Of a stretch of 64,000 bases of DNA, positions 20,217-29,101 are shown piece by piece. The number at the start of each line of letters is the position of its first letter. The stretch's first letter is position 1. The notes beneath the pieces are model-generated. The model saw nothing but the letters and a program-made list of their open reading frames with translations, was not told where the DNA came from and did no database searches. The translations under genes were made by a program, and so were the position numbers. Origin of the DNA: Hymenobacter properus (GTDB lineage: Bacteria; Bacteroidota; Bacteroidia; Cytophagales; Hymenobacteraceae); contig NZ_JADQDP010000002.1 of the NCBI RefSeq assembly GCF_015694735.1, positions 558,001 to 622,000 of the forward strand, written 5' to 3'.

Positions 20217-22523
20217 ATGAAACAACTCGCTACCCTTGTACTGATTTTGCTGGTTGGAATTGGCGGGCAACTGCCCATGGCTTATGCCCAAAGCACCGCC
20301 ACCCTGCGCGGCACCGTGGCCGACTCCCTTTCCGGCCTGCCGGTGGCGGGCGTGAGCGTGGGCCTGCAGGGCCAACCCGGCGGCACCGCTACCGATGCGC
20401 TGGGCCAGTTCCGCCTCGGCGGCCTCGCGCCCGGCATGTACCAGTTGCGCATTGGCGCGCTAGGCTACCGCACCCACACCGTACCCGTGACCCTCGCCGC
20501 CGGTGAAACCCGCAGCCTGAGCCTGACCACGGCCGCCACCACGCTCAGCCTTGCGGAAGTGACCGTGAGCCAGCCGCGCGACCCCAACCAGAGCCTGGCC
20601 GCCATTTCGCACATCGACCAGGTGCTGCGGCCCCTCAACTCGGCCCAGGACCTGCTGCAACTGGTGCCGGGCCTGTTCATTGCCCAGCACGCGGGCGGCG
20701 GCAAGGCCGAGCAGATTTTCCTGCGCGGCTTCGACTGCGACCACGGCACCGATTTCGCGGTGAGCATCGACGGGCTGCCGGTGAACATGGTGAGCCACGC
20801 CCACGGCCAGGGCTACGCCGATTTTCACTTCGTGATTCCCGAAACGGTGGAGCAGCTGAAGGTGTATAAAGGCCCCTACACGGCCCGCTTCGGCGATTTT
20901 GCCACGGCCGGCGCGGGCGAATTCAGCACCAAAACCCGCCTCGACCGCAGCCTGGTGAAGCTGGAATTGGGCCAGTTTGACACCCGCCGGGCCCTGGTAA
21001 TGCTCGACCTGCTGGGCGCGGGCCGCCACCTGCTCAGCAAGCGCCCCGAAAGTGCCTACGTGGCCGCCGAGTACTACTTTACCAATTCCTACTTCGACGC
21101 CAAGCAGCACCTCAAGCGCTTCAACGGCCTGGCCAAGTACACCGGGCAGCTCACGGAGCGCACCTCGCTCACGCTGCTGGGCTCGCACTTTGCCTCGCGC
21201 TGGGACGCCAGCGGGCAGATTCCGGAGCGCGCCGTGGAAGACGGCAGCATCTCGCGCTACGGCAGCATCGACCCCAGCGAGGGTGGCAACACCGGCCGTA
21301 CCAATGCCTCCGTGGTGCTTACCACCGCGCTGCCGCACGATGCCGTGCTGCGCCAGCAGGCCTACTACTCGAAATACGACTTCAGCTTGTTTTCCAACTT
21401 CACCTTCTTCCTGCGCGACCCGCTGAATGGCGACGAAATTGAACAGACCGACGACCGCCACCTCGTCGGCTACACCGCCACTTACGACCGCGACGACCAA
21501 ATTGGCGCCCGCCAGCTGCACAGCACCCTTGGCGTGGGCACCCGCAACGACTTCTCCAACCTGGGCCTCTACACGGCCGCGCAGCGCCGCATTCTGGGCA
21601 CCACCACCCAGGGCAAGCTCTACGAGCGCAACATCAACGCCTACCTCGACGAAACCCTGAACCTGACCGACCGCCTCACGGTGAACGCGGCCGTGCGGGC
21701 CGATTTCTTCACCTTTGACTTTCGCGGGCAGTTGGCCAGCGAGGACAACGGCGGCGCATTGGAACCGCTGCGGGGCCGCGTCAGCCACGCCCGCGTCTCG
21801 CCCAAGCTCAACCTTTACTACCAGCTCACGCCCGCCGTGCAGCTGTTTGCCCGTTCCGGCTTCGGCTTCCACTCGAATGATGCGCGCGGGGTGATTCGCG
21901 ACGCCAATGCCAACGTGCTGCCCCGCGCCGTGGGCTCCGAAATCGGCAGCACCTTCAAGCCCCTGCCCAGCCTGGTGGTGAATGCCGCCCTCTGGAGCCT
22001 GCACCTGCAGGACGAGCTGGTGTACGTGGGCGACGAAGGCGTGACCGAGAGCACCGGCCCCACCCAGCGCTATGGCGTGGACGTATCCCTGCGCTACCAG
22101 CTCGGCCGCCGCCTGTTCCTCGACGGCGATTTCAACTACAACCACGGCCGCCAGCTCGACGCACCCGCCGAGGCCAACTACATCCCGCTGGCGCCCACCT
22201 TCACCAGCATCGGCGGCCTCACCTACAAGGCGCCCAAGGGCCTGAGTGGCAGCCTCCGCTACCGCCACATCGACTCGCGCCCGGCCAACGACGACGGCAG
22301 CATCACGGCCCGCGGCTATTTCCTCTTTGATGCCGTGCTCAGCTACACCACCCCGCGCTTTCAAATTGGCGCCACCGCCGAAAACCTGCTCAACGTGAAA
22401 TGGAACCAGGCTCAGTTTGCCACCGAAACGCGCCTGCGTACCGAACCTGCGCCGGTTGATGAGTTGCACTTCACGCCCGGCACTCCATTTTATGCCAAAC
22501 TGAACGCCAGCATTTTCTTTTAA
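20217..22523 (+). CDS. TonB-dependent outer-membrane receptor with His-rich plug
   Basis: A 768-residue protein. Signal peptide about 1-25 (ends AYAQ), carboxypeptidase-regulatory-like beta domain about 26-112 (TLRGTVADSLSGLPVAGVSV), plug about 125-235, then a 22-strand-type barrel ending in a terminal Phe (NASIFF), the usual assembly signal. The plug carries a cluster GFDCDHGTDF (about 171-180) and SHAHGQGYADFHF (about 193-205), giving four His plus Asp and Cys residues around the usual substrate-facing loop. Such receptors import metal complexes, vitamins or glycans using TonB. The linkage to a HupE/UreJ permease points to a metal, but that is inference. Confidence 0.92.
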   Translation: MKQLATLVLILLVGIGGQLPMAYAQSTATLRGTVADSLSGLPVAGVSVGLQGQPGGTATDALGQFRLGGLAPGMYQLRIGALGYRTHTVPVTLAAGETRSLSLTTAATTLSLAEVTVSQPRDPNQSLAAISHIDQVLRPLNSAQDLLQLVPGLFIAQHAGGGKAEQIFLRGFDCDHGTDFAVSIDGLPVNMVSHAHGQGYADFHFVIPETVEQLKVYKGPYTARFGDFATAGAGEFSTKTRLDRSLVKLELGQFDTRRALVMLDLLGAGRHLLSKRPESAYVAAEYYFTNSYFDAKQHLKRFNGLAKYTGQLTERTSLTLLGSHFASRWDASGQIPERAVEDGSISRYGSIDPSEGGNTGRTNASVVLTTALPHDAVLRQQAYYSKYDFSLFSNFTFFLRDPLNGDEIEQTDDRHLVGYTATYDRDDQIGARQLHSTLGVGTRNDFSNLGLYTAAQRRILGTTTQGKLYERNINAYLDETLNLTDRLTVNAAVRADFFTFDFRGQLASEDNGGALEPLRGRVSHARVSPKLNLYYQLTPAVQLFARSGFGFHSNDARGVIRDANANVLPRAVGSEIGSTFKPLPSLVVNAALWSLHLQDELVYVGDEGVTESTGPTQRYGVDVSLRYQLGRRLFLDGDFNYNHGRQLDAPAEANYIPLAPTFTSIGGLTYKAPKGLSGSLRYRHIDSRPANDDGSITARGYFLFDAVLSYTTPRFQIGATAENLLNVKWNQAQFATETRLRTEPAPVDELHFTPGTPFYAKLNASIFF

Positions 22524-22569
22524 GCAAGTGGATGCCGGGGCTACACGAAGCCGCCGATGGGCCGCGCTG

Positions 22570-22577
22570 TATATTTG
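22570..22577 (+). promoter_or_regulatory. Putative -7 promoter element of the propeller gene
   Basis: TATATTTG is an exact match to TAnnTTTG, 23 bp before the ATG at 22601. No clear -33 TTTG was found at the usual distance. Confidence 0.45.
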
Positions 22578-22600
22578 AACGGACCCATTCCATTTGTTCT

Positions 22601-25228
22601 ATGAAAACTTCTACTTTGCTGAGGGCCCTGGCCATGGGTGTAGCGCAGCTGTGGCTGCTGTTGTTGCATGGCGTACCGGCTGTGGCGGGCGCCGGGCTTC
22701 CGGCGGCCCCCACCTTAACCGAAGCTTTGAACCCGGATGGGACGCTGCGAACCGAAGTGCAGGGTTCCTTCGACGCCCGGGGCTTTCGCATGACAATGGG
22801 CCCCGACGGCCGGCCGGCGTTTCGGCCCGTTTCTACCACCGGAGCCGGCGACGAGTTCTGGCAGAACGGGTTCGGCCTGGCTGGCACCAACGGCATTGTC
22901 TATACGGTGGTGCAGGCCGGAAGCAACGTTTACATCGGCGGGACTTTCTCCTCGGTGGGAAACATTGTAGCCAACAACGTGGCCCGCTGGGACGGCACAC
23001 GCTGGCATAGCCTGGGCAGCGGCGCCAGCAACGGCGTGAAGGGCGGGACCGTGAGAGCCCTGGCCGTCATCGGGACCGACGTTTACGTGGGGGCCGAAGG
23101 GCTTATGCTCACCGCGGGCATTTCGGGGATTTTGCTGAAATGGAACGGCAGCACCTGGGGCTGGGTGGGGCCCACCCAGGCTTCCGACGTCAACGGGACG
23201 GTGAGCGCGCTGGCGGTAATGGGGCCGGACCTGTACGTGGGAGGCGTTTTCAACAGCGTTGGTGGGGTTTCAGCCAAAGCAATAGCCAAGTGGAATGGCA
23301 GCAGCTGGAGCAGCCTGGGCAGTGGGGTAGATGCTTTCTCGCTGGGCGCGGGGCAAAGCGGAGCCGTGTATGCGTTGGGCGTGCAGGGAAATCAGCTGTA
23401 CGTGGGCGGCTTTTTCACCCAGGCCGGAAGCCGGCCGGCCAACTACATTGCCCGCTGGGACGGAAGCAATTGGAACAGCCTGGGCACCGGGCTAAGCGGC
23501 GGAAGTACCAACACGGTTGTGGCCATTGCGGTGTCGGGAACGGATGTGTACGTGGCCGGCGGCTTTGTCCAGGCCGGTAGCGCCACCGTCAACCGCATTG
23601 CCCGCTGGGACGGCAGCAACTGGAGCAGCCTGAGCACCGGCATGGGCACCGGCAGCCCGCGGGCGCTGGCGGTGCTGGGCGGTAGCTTGTATGTGGGCGG
23701 CGAATTCACCGAGGCCGGCGGCGTAGCAGTCAACAACGTTGCCCGTTGGAACGGCACGAGTTGGAGCGGCCTGGGCACCGGGGCCACCAATGGCGTAAAC
23801 CAGGTGCGGTACTCTCCCGTGGGTGCCCTGGCCGCCATCGGCAACGAGCTTTACGTGGGAGGGACCTTTAGCCGGGCCCGCGACATTCGCGCCGACGGGC
23901 TGGCCCGGTGGAACGGTAGCACCTGGCTTTCTTTCGCAACTGCGGGCGCTCCGGTCAACGGAGCCTACGGATATCTTTATTCCGAGCCCGCGGTCAACGC
24001 GGTTGCAGTAATTGGTTCGAGCGTGTACGTGAGCGGTACGTTCGACCACTTAGGCGGAGCCGTTGCCAGCATTGTCCGCTGGGACGGGGCCAGCTGGAGC
24101 ACGCTGGGCACTGGGCTAAACGGCTCCGTCAGCGCCATGGCGGTGGCGGGCACCAGCCTCTACGTGTGCGGTAGCTTCAGCCAGGCTGGCGGTGTGGCGG
24201 CCTCTGGCGTGGCGCGGTGGGATGGCACAAGCTGGAGCAGCCTGGGCACCGGCATCTTCACGGGCACTGTCCAGGGCGGCGCTTATGCCCTGGCCGTGTC
24301 TGGCTCCGACGTGTACGTGGGCGGCCGCTTCACGCAGGCCGGTGGCGTGGCCGCCAGCAACATTGCCAAATGGAATGGCAGCAGCTGGAGCGCGCTGGGC
24401 ACTGGCGTATCCGGCGGCATCAGCGGAAATCCCTCTTATGTAAACGCCATTGCCGTTTCCGGCGCCAACGTGTACGTGGGTGGGGTATTTACGCAAGCCG
24501 GCGGAACCACCGTTGATAACATCAGCCGGTGGGATGGCACCCGGTGGAACAGCCTGGGCAGCGGCATCCCCGCAGGCATCGTTTCCGCCCTGGCTGTGTC
24601 CGGCACCGACCTGTACGTGGGCGGCCGCTTCGCGCAGGCCGGCGGCGTGGCCGCCAGCAACATTGCCAAATGGGACGGCACGAATTGGAGCAGCCTGGGT
24701 GGCGGCATTGCCACGGGCACCGTTTCCGTCCTGGCCGTGTCCGGTGCCGACGTGTACGTGGGCGGCAACTTCACCCAGGCCGGTACAACGGCCGCCAATA
24801 ATATTGCGAAGTGGAATGGCAACAGCTGGAGCAGCCTGGGCACGGGCACCAATAAACAAGTTTTTGCCCTGACGGCGGTTGGTACGAGGGTGTATGTGGG
24901 CGGCAATTTTGTGGCCACCGGCGATGAAAGCAAAATGATGAACGGCTGGGGTATTTACGACCCTGCCGTTCCCACTGCCACGGCCGCTGCCGCTCGTGCG
25001 GCCGCTGCCAGCCTTTATCCCAACCCGGCTTCGCAGCAGGTTACTTTATCGCTATCGGCCACAGATAAGGCCCGTCCCGTTCAGCTGGTCGACGCAAGCG
25101 GCCGGGTTCTGCGGCAGGTGCAGCTGCCGGCGGGGGCCGGCACCATCGCCCTGCCCGTGAGTGGACTGCCAGCTGGCGTATACCTGGTGCGTTGCGGCGA
25201 GCTGGCCCGCCGCCTGGTGGTGCCGTAG
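22601..25228 (+). CDS. Thirteen-repeat beta-propeller T9SS protein
   Basis: An 875-residue secreted protein. A signal peptide (MKTSTLLRALAMGVAQLWLL...) and about 90 residues of unique sequence are followed by thirteen repeats of about 45-65 residues. Each repeat has a strand like VYVGG.FTQAGG, then VAASNIAKWNG and SSWSSLGTGI. This is a propeller pattern similar to Rax2-like or Kelch-like repeats, and could fold as two six- or seven-bladed units. The C terminus is a T9SS type A domain (SLYPNPASQQVTLSLSA ... AGVYLVRCGE). ATG at 22601 is preferred over the frame start at 22532, which overlaps the TonB gene end. Function unknown; no catalytic residues are evident. Confidence 0.88.
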   Translation: MKTSTLLRALAMGVAQLWLLLLHGVPAVAGAGLPAAPTLTEALNPDGTLRTEVQGSFDARGFRMTMGPDGRPAFRPVSTTGAGDEFWQNGFGLAGTNGIVYTVVQAGSNVYIGGTFSSVGNIVANNVARWDGTRWHSLGSGASNGVKGGTVRALAVIGTDVYVGAEGLMLTAGISGILLKWNGSTWGWVGPTQASDVNGTVSALAVMGPDLYVGGVFNSVGGVSAKAIAKWNGSSWSSLGSGVDAFSLGAGQSGAVYALGVQGNQLYVGGFFTQAGSRPANYIARWDGSNWNSLGTGLSGGSTNTVVAIAVSGTDVYVAGGFVQAGSATVNRIARWDGSNWSSLSTGMGTGSPRALAVLGGSLYVGGEFTEAGGVAVNNVARWNGTSWSGLGTGATNGVNQVRYSPVGALAAIGNELYVGGTFSRARDIRADGLARWNGSTWLSFATAGAPVNGAYGYLYSEPAVNAVAVIGSSVYVSGTFDHLGGAVASIVRWDGASWSTLGTGLNGSVSAMAVAGTSLYVCGSFSQAGGVAASGVARWDGTSWSSLGTGIFTGTVQGGAYALAVSGSDVYVGGRFTQAGGVAASNIAKWNGSSWSALGTGVSGGISGNPSYVNAIAVSGANVYVGGVFTQAGGTTVDNISRWDGTRWNSLGSGIPAGIVSALAVSGTDLYVGGRFAQAGGVAASNIAKWDGTNWSSLGGGIATGTVSVLAVSGADVYVGGNFTQAGTTAANNIAKWNGNSWSSLGTGTNKQVFALTAVGTRVYVGGNFVATGDESKMMNGWGIYDPAVPTATAAAARAAAASLYPNPASQQVTLSLSATDKARPVQLVDASGRVLRQVQLPAGAGTIALPVSGLPAGVYLVRCGELARRLVVP
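22921..24930 (+). repeat. Thirteen coding repeats in the propeller gene
   Basis: Degenerate tandem repeats encode the W-G-x-x-W-x-x-LG motif. Some pairs are nearly identical at DNA level: about 90 bp starting near 24311 and near 24611 both read gtacgtgggcggccgcttc and continue almost unchanged. This indicates recent internal duplication or gene conversion. Confidence 0.8.
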
Positions 25229-25258
25229 CAGATAGCATTTTCAATTCCGGTCAAAAAG

Positions 25259-25294
25259 AAAAGCCTGCCCGAGCTGTCCCGGGCAGGCTTTTTT
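25259..25294. terminator. Bidirectional terminator between convergent genes
   Basis: The sequence aaaagcctgcccg-agctgtc-ccgggcaggctttttt has long GC-rich arms flanked by A and T runs. It lies between the propeller gene (+) and the amylase gene (-) and can serve both. Confidence 0.85.
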
Positions 25295-25314
25295 CATTAA
25301 CCAAATCCTGCGGT

Positions 25315-27699
25315 CTACCGCACCGCCACCTTCTGGCTCACGTGGAACTCGGGCACGCTCAGCTGGTAGATGCCCGCTGCCAGTGCCGTTTTCACGCCCA
25401 GGCGCAGCTCGTTCGAGCCGTTGTAGAGGCGCACAGTTTCCTGGTGCACCAAGCGGCCCATCAGGTCGTGCAGCTGCACGGTGGCGGCTTGCTCGCGGTT
25501 GGCCGTTATCACCACGTCGATGCGGTCGGCCGCGGTGGGGTTGGGGTACACCGACACTTCGGCGGCAGGAGCTTCCTGGGCGGTGGCCAGCACGTTGGCG
25601 TCGCGGCGGCCGGTCATGGCGCCCGTCACCACAGTGGGGGCGGTGTAGGTCACCTTCACGAAAGCACCCTGCGTGGGATTAGCAGTACTAGCGTTTTTGG
25701 CTTTGAGCGTGTACCAGCCTTCCGAGGGCACGGTGTAGGTGCCCGTGAGGGTGCCGGTGCCGGTCTGGCTGCTCACCACCGTGCCGGCACTGTTGAGCAC
25801 GGCCACGGTGAGGCTGCGGGTGGCGTCGGTAGGGTAGAGGTTGTAGGTCACCGTCTTGTTGGCCGCCACGTAGATGCGGCCGGCCGTGCGGTAAGCGGTA
25901 GAGCCGCCGGGCAGGGCGCCGCCTTGCATCAGGCTGCGGCTGTCGGCGTCGCCGAGGTCGTCGGCCAGTTCCCATTCCTGGGTGGTGGCCAGGGCGGGGC
26001 GGGTGTAGCCGGTGGTGGCGTTCACGGGCGCCCACACCGAGTAGCCGCGCCGGCCGCCGGCGGCCGTGCCGTTGCAGGGGGGCGTGTTGATGGCTACAGT
26101 CTGGCTGCTGCTCACTGTCACGGTGGCCGTGCCGTTGGCGCCGGAATAGTCCTTGAGCACGGTGCCGGGGGCAAAATCGCAGCTCACGGTGTTGTTCTGC
26201 CAGTTGGCGTAGCTGTCGTTGATGCCGATGATGGCCTTGGTGCTGCGCTCAATCACGAGGTGGTCGGCGGCTTGCCAGCGCACCTTGTAGGCGCCGTCCT
26301 TGAAGTGCAGGTTCTGGTGGCACCACACCAGGTTCACGAGGTCGTCGCGGGTGGGCAGGTCGGTGGTGCTTTTGGGGCTGTGGATGTAGCGCTTGCTGGT
26401 GTTGCCCACGTTGAACACGTCTTCAAAATAGAGCATTGGCGAGCCGTCCATGGCCAGTGCAGCGGCATACACGGCCGAGAGGCGCGGGTCGAACGGGTCG
26501 ATGTGCGGGGCCAGCTCCGAGCCGGTGTTCCAGCCGGTGTAGTTGCCGTTGGCGTCGGTTTGGGGGCGCATGGTGTCGTGGTTGTTCACGAAGGGCACCG
26601 TGCGGTGCACGTAGGTGCCGTTGATGTTGAACACCCGCGCGCCCTGCTGGTAGCTGGGCAGCGTGCCGATGTCGAAGCTGCCGCCCTGGCTCACGATGTT
26701 GTAAAGCCCATTGCGCAGGTTGAAGTCGAACGTGCCCGAGCGGTTGTTCACGTTGGTCACCCACTGGTCCATTTGGCTGCTGGAGCCCACCCATTCGCCC
26801 ACGGCGTACATGGTGGCCCCGCCGCTGGCCCAGCCGGCGTTGCTTTGCAGGTTGTACAGGAAATCTTCCGAGGCAAAATCGGGAAAATGCTTCACCGCAT
26901 CGAGCCGCACCCCGTCGAAGCCCACCTGCTTCTTGTACCACACCAGCCAGTTGCGGTTGCCGGTACGCATGTAGTCGCTGGCCTGCGTGGGGTTGTAAGT
27001 GGCGTTGGAGCTTTGGCCGTAGGAGCCCGAATAGTAGCTGATATCGGGCCCGAAGTAAGGCGCATTCCAGTCGCCGGAGGTGGAGTTGTTGCCGGGGTTG
27101 GGGTTGAAATTCTGCCAGTTTTTCGAGAAGCGGCCGGTGCGGGCCAGGTAGTCGGCGGCGCTCTCGTCGGTCACTGGCCGGCCGTAGCTCACGTAGCGGA
27201 AGTTCTTGTATTTGCTGGTGGTGCCGTCGTCCCAGGCGCCGGGGTCCTGCCCGCCCGCTCCGCTGGAGGAGCCAGCCCCGTCGTTGTGGTTCAGCACCAC
27301 GTCCTGAATCACCTCAATGCCGTTGGCGTGCAGCACGGCCACGGCACGCAGCAGCTCGTCTTTGGTGCCCATGCGGGTGGCCAGGAAGCCCTTCTGCCAC
27401 TTGTCGCCCAGGTCGTAGTTGTCGAAGGGGGAGTAGCCGTTGCCCTGGTTGGGGTTTTTGATGGTGGGCGGAATCCACACCGCGTCCACGCCCATGGTCT
27501 TGAGGCGTGGGGCCAGGTCGGCGAGGTAGTTGGCCCAGCCGTTGGGGTAGTTGTTGTTCCAGAAGTCCCACCAGAAGCCCTGCATCACTACTTTTTGGGC
27601 TTGGGCCGAGTGGTTGCCGGCGCCCAGCAGGGCCGCGGCCAGCGCAAGCGTAAACCGGAATCGTTTGCGGAATGGAAAATAGGGTGAAAAGTGCATCAT
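25315..27699 (-). CDS. Secreted GH13 alpha-amylase with T9SS tail
   Basis: A 794-residue protein: signal peptide about 1-35 (ends SAQAQ), then a GH13 catalytic barrel. Key motifs are DVVLNHND (about 133-140), GFDGVRLDAVKHF with nucleophile Asp about 267, YAVGEWVG with acid/base Glu about 302, and FVNNHDT with Asp about 375. This matches GH13 subfamily 5-like amylases. An amylase C-terminal beta domain follows (up to RRGYSVWAPVN), then a pre-peptidase-like beta domain (SEGWYTLKAKN) and the T9SS type A tail (VYPNPTAADRIDVVI). It hydrolyses alpha-1,4 glucans outside the cell or on its surface. A tandem operator-like repeat lies about 180-220 bp upstream. Confidence 0.93.
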   Translation of the reverse strand: MMHFSPYFPFRKRFRFTLALAAALLGAGNHSAQAQKVVMQGFWWDFWNNNYPNGWANYLADLAPRLKTMGVDAVWIPPTIKNPNQGNGYSPFDNYDLGDKWQKGFLATRMGTKDELLRAVAVLHANGIEVIQDVVLNHNDGAGSSSGAGGQDPGAWDDGTTSKYKNFRYVSYGRPVTDESAADYLARTGRFSKNWQNFNPNPGNNSTSGDWNAPYFGPDISYYSGSYGQSSNATYNPTQASDYMRTGNRNWLVWYKKQVGFDGVRLDAVKHFPDFASEDFLYNLQSNAGWASGGATMYAVGEWVGSSSQMDQWVTNVNNRSGTFDFNLRNGLYNIVSQGGSFDIGTLPSYQQGARVFNINGTYVHRTVPFVNNHDTMRPQTDANGNYTGWNTGSELAPHIDPFDPRLSAVYAAALAMDGSPMLYFEDVFNVGNTSKRYIHSPKSTTDLPTRDDLVNLVWCHQNLHFKDGAYKVRWQAADHLVIERSTKAIIGINDSYANWQNNTVSCDFAPGTVLKDYSGANGTATVTVSSSQTVAINTPPCNGTAAGGRRGYSVWAPVNATTGYTRPALATTQEWELADDLGDADSRSLMQGGALPGGSTAYRTAGRIYVAANKTVTYNLYPTDATRSLTVAVLNSAGTVVSSQTGTGTLTGTYTVPSEGWYTLKAKNASTANPTQGAFVKVTYTAPTVVTGAMTGRRDANVLATAQEAPAAEVSVYPNPTAADRIDVVITANREQAATVQLHDLMGRLVHQETVRLYNGSNELRLGVKTALAAGIYQLSVPEFHVSQKVAVR

Positions 27700-28078
27700 G
27701 TGTGGGAATTTGGTTTTGTGGAAAAAAGAATGAAGGAAATGGCAAGTGGCAGTCTGAGAGCCGAAGCCTAAAACCGCCTGCTTGCTGTCGCCAAGGTATA
27801 TTTATTTCAGATTTTGGTAAAAGAATGACATAATGTTATACGCCTGATTTATTTGACTTTAACAATAATTTATAGACTTTGCGCATTCGTTTGCACATTG
27901 AAATGCGCATTCGTTTGCACTAGAGGCATTTTTACAAAAAATTTATGAGTGCTTACCAGGCCCATTTTTTGGTGGAAGTGCGATAGATTCGTCAATGCCT
28001 GCCCGCGCATTTCAACCTCAGCAGTTGGAGCCGACTGCCCGGCTGCTGTAATTTTAACCCATGTTTGGGCAGTCAGAA
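27700..28078. other. Divergent intergenic region, amylase / L,D-transpeptidase
   Basis: A 379-bp region, clearly AT-richer than its surroundings, without a convincing ORF. It contains the tandem 17-bp repeat at 27880-27920. On the plus strand there is a loose promoter-like pair, TTTG at 27852-27855 and TAGACTTTG at 27873-27881, the latter with one base too many for the TAnnTTTG consensus. A near match TAATTTTA lies at 28048-28055, before the transpeptidase. Confidence 0.6.
27880..27920. promoter_or_regulatory. Tandem 17-bp operator-like repeat
   Basis: The 17-mer tgcgcattcgtttgcac occurs at 27880-27896 and again at 27904-27920, start-to-start distance 24 bp. Each unit contains the half-site cgtttgca and an imperfect mirrored half tgcgcattcg, as in LacI/MalR-type operators (TGCAAACGTTTGCA-like). 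It lies between a secreted amylase and a divergent transpeptidase, so maltodextrin-responsive control of the amylase is a reasonable guess. No regulator gene of this family is in the window. Confidence 0.5.
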
Positions 28079-28948
28079 ATGAATACAAGTCGGGCAAAAG
28101 GACTGAGGTTGCCAAGCCTTGGGTGCCTGGCAGCAGCCGCGCTACTAACAGCCGGGTGCCAGCTGCGGGCCGATGAGTTGCGCAGTACCGCTGGCGCGCC
28201 GCACCCGCGGGCCACTGCCCTTGCCACCGTTGCTGATACTGTCGCTACTGCCGCCGCGCCCGTTCCCGATTCGCTGCGCCTCACGCCCGTGGCCGCAGTG
28301 CCCGGCGTGCCCGATACCCTGCGCCAGGCCATCCGGCAGCTGCACGCCGCCCTGGGCCCTACGGCCGCCGAACTGCGCCCTGAGGTGTTGGAGCAGGCCT
28401 GCGTGGGCTACCTCACCCTTCACCCCACGGGCCGCATCGAGCGGGCCGGCTTGCTGGCCGTGGCCGACATGGACCTGCCCAACACCACCGAGCGCCTCTG
28501 GGTCATCGACCTAAAGGCAGCCAAGGTGCTGCACCGCAGCTACGTGGCCCACGGCGAAGGCTCGGGCCACTTGCGCGCCCGCCGGTTTTCCAACGAGGAA
28601 AAGTCGGCCTGCACTTCGCTGGGCTTCTACCGCACGGCCGGCACCTACGACGGCATCCACGGCTACTCGCGCCGCATTGAGGGGCTCGACAAGGGCCAAA
28701 ACGCCAATGCCTTCGACCGCTATGTGGTGCTGCATGCGGCCGACTACGCCAGCCCGAAATACATTGCCCAATACGGCCACCTGGGCTACAGCCGCGGCTG
28801 CCCGGCGCTGCCGCCCGAGCAGTTCAAGGACATCATTGCCACCATGCGGGTGGGCAGTATGATGCTGCTAAGCGGCCCCGGCGTCCGGTCGCGCTGGCTC
28901 GATGGGCCGGCGGCGGGGCGGCGCTTTGTGCAGCGCGGCTGGCGATAG
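28079..28948 (+). CDS. YkuD_2-type L,D-transpeptidase lipoprotein
   Basis: A 289-residue protein. ATG at 28079 gives a lipoprotein signal with lipobox LTAGC (Cys about 27); an ATG at 28061 adds six residues. After a Pro/Ala-rich linker the murein L,D-transpeptidase domain (PF13645-like) has YVAHGEGSGH, SLGFYRTAGTYDGIHGYSRRIEGLD, VVLHAADY with His about 219 and GYSRGCPALP with catalytic Cys about 241. Such enzymes make 3-3 cross-links or attach proteins to peptidoglycan. A second copy follows 153 bp downstream. Confidence 0.88.
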   Translation: MNTSRAKGLRLPSLGCLAAAALLTAGCQLRADELRSTAGAPHPRATALATVADTVATAAAPVPDSLRLTPVAAVPGVPDTLRQAIRQLHAALGPTAAELRPEVLEQACVGYLTLHPTGRIERAGLLAVADMDLPNTTERLWVIDLKAAKVLHRSYVAHGEGSGHLRARRFSNEEKSACTSLGFYRTAGTYDGIHGYSRRIEGLDKGQNANAFDRYVVLHAADYASPKYIAQYGHLGYSRGCPALPPEQFKDIIATMRVGSMMLLSGPGVRSRWLDGPAAGRRFVQRGWR

Positions 28949-29101
28949 GGGCGGGGCCGAGCATAGCGGTTTGGAATTATTAGGAGTGGGTTGGCGTTTT
29001 AGCTTTTGTCCACTGTGGATGGAATGCCGTATAAGGCTATAAACCAGTTGCCGTCCGGCAGTTGGCGGTTTAGCTCATTCGCCCGCAAATCCTTCGAAAC
29101 C

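Noticed and set aside
20460..22469. 669-codon minus-strand ORF opposite the TonB receptor
   Set aside because: Composition shadow of the receptor gene; no signal, motif or promoter was seen.
25192..27687. 831-codon plus-strand ORF opposite the amylase
   Set aside because: It lies over a clear GH13 enzyme with all catalytic motifs, and has a Val/Gly/His-biased composition without structure.
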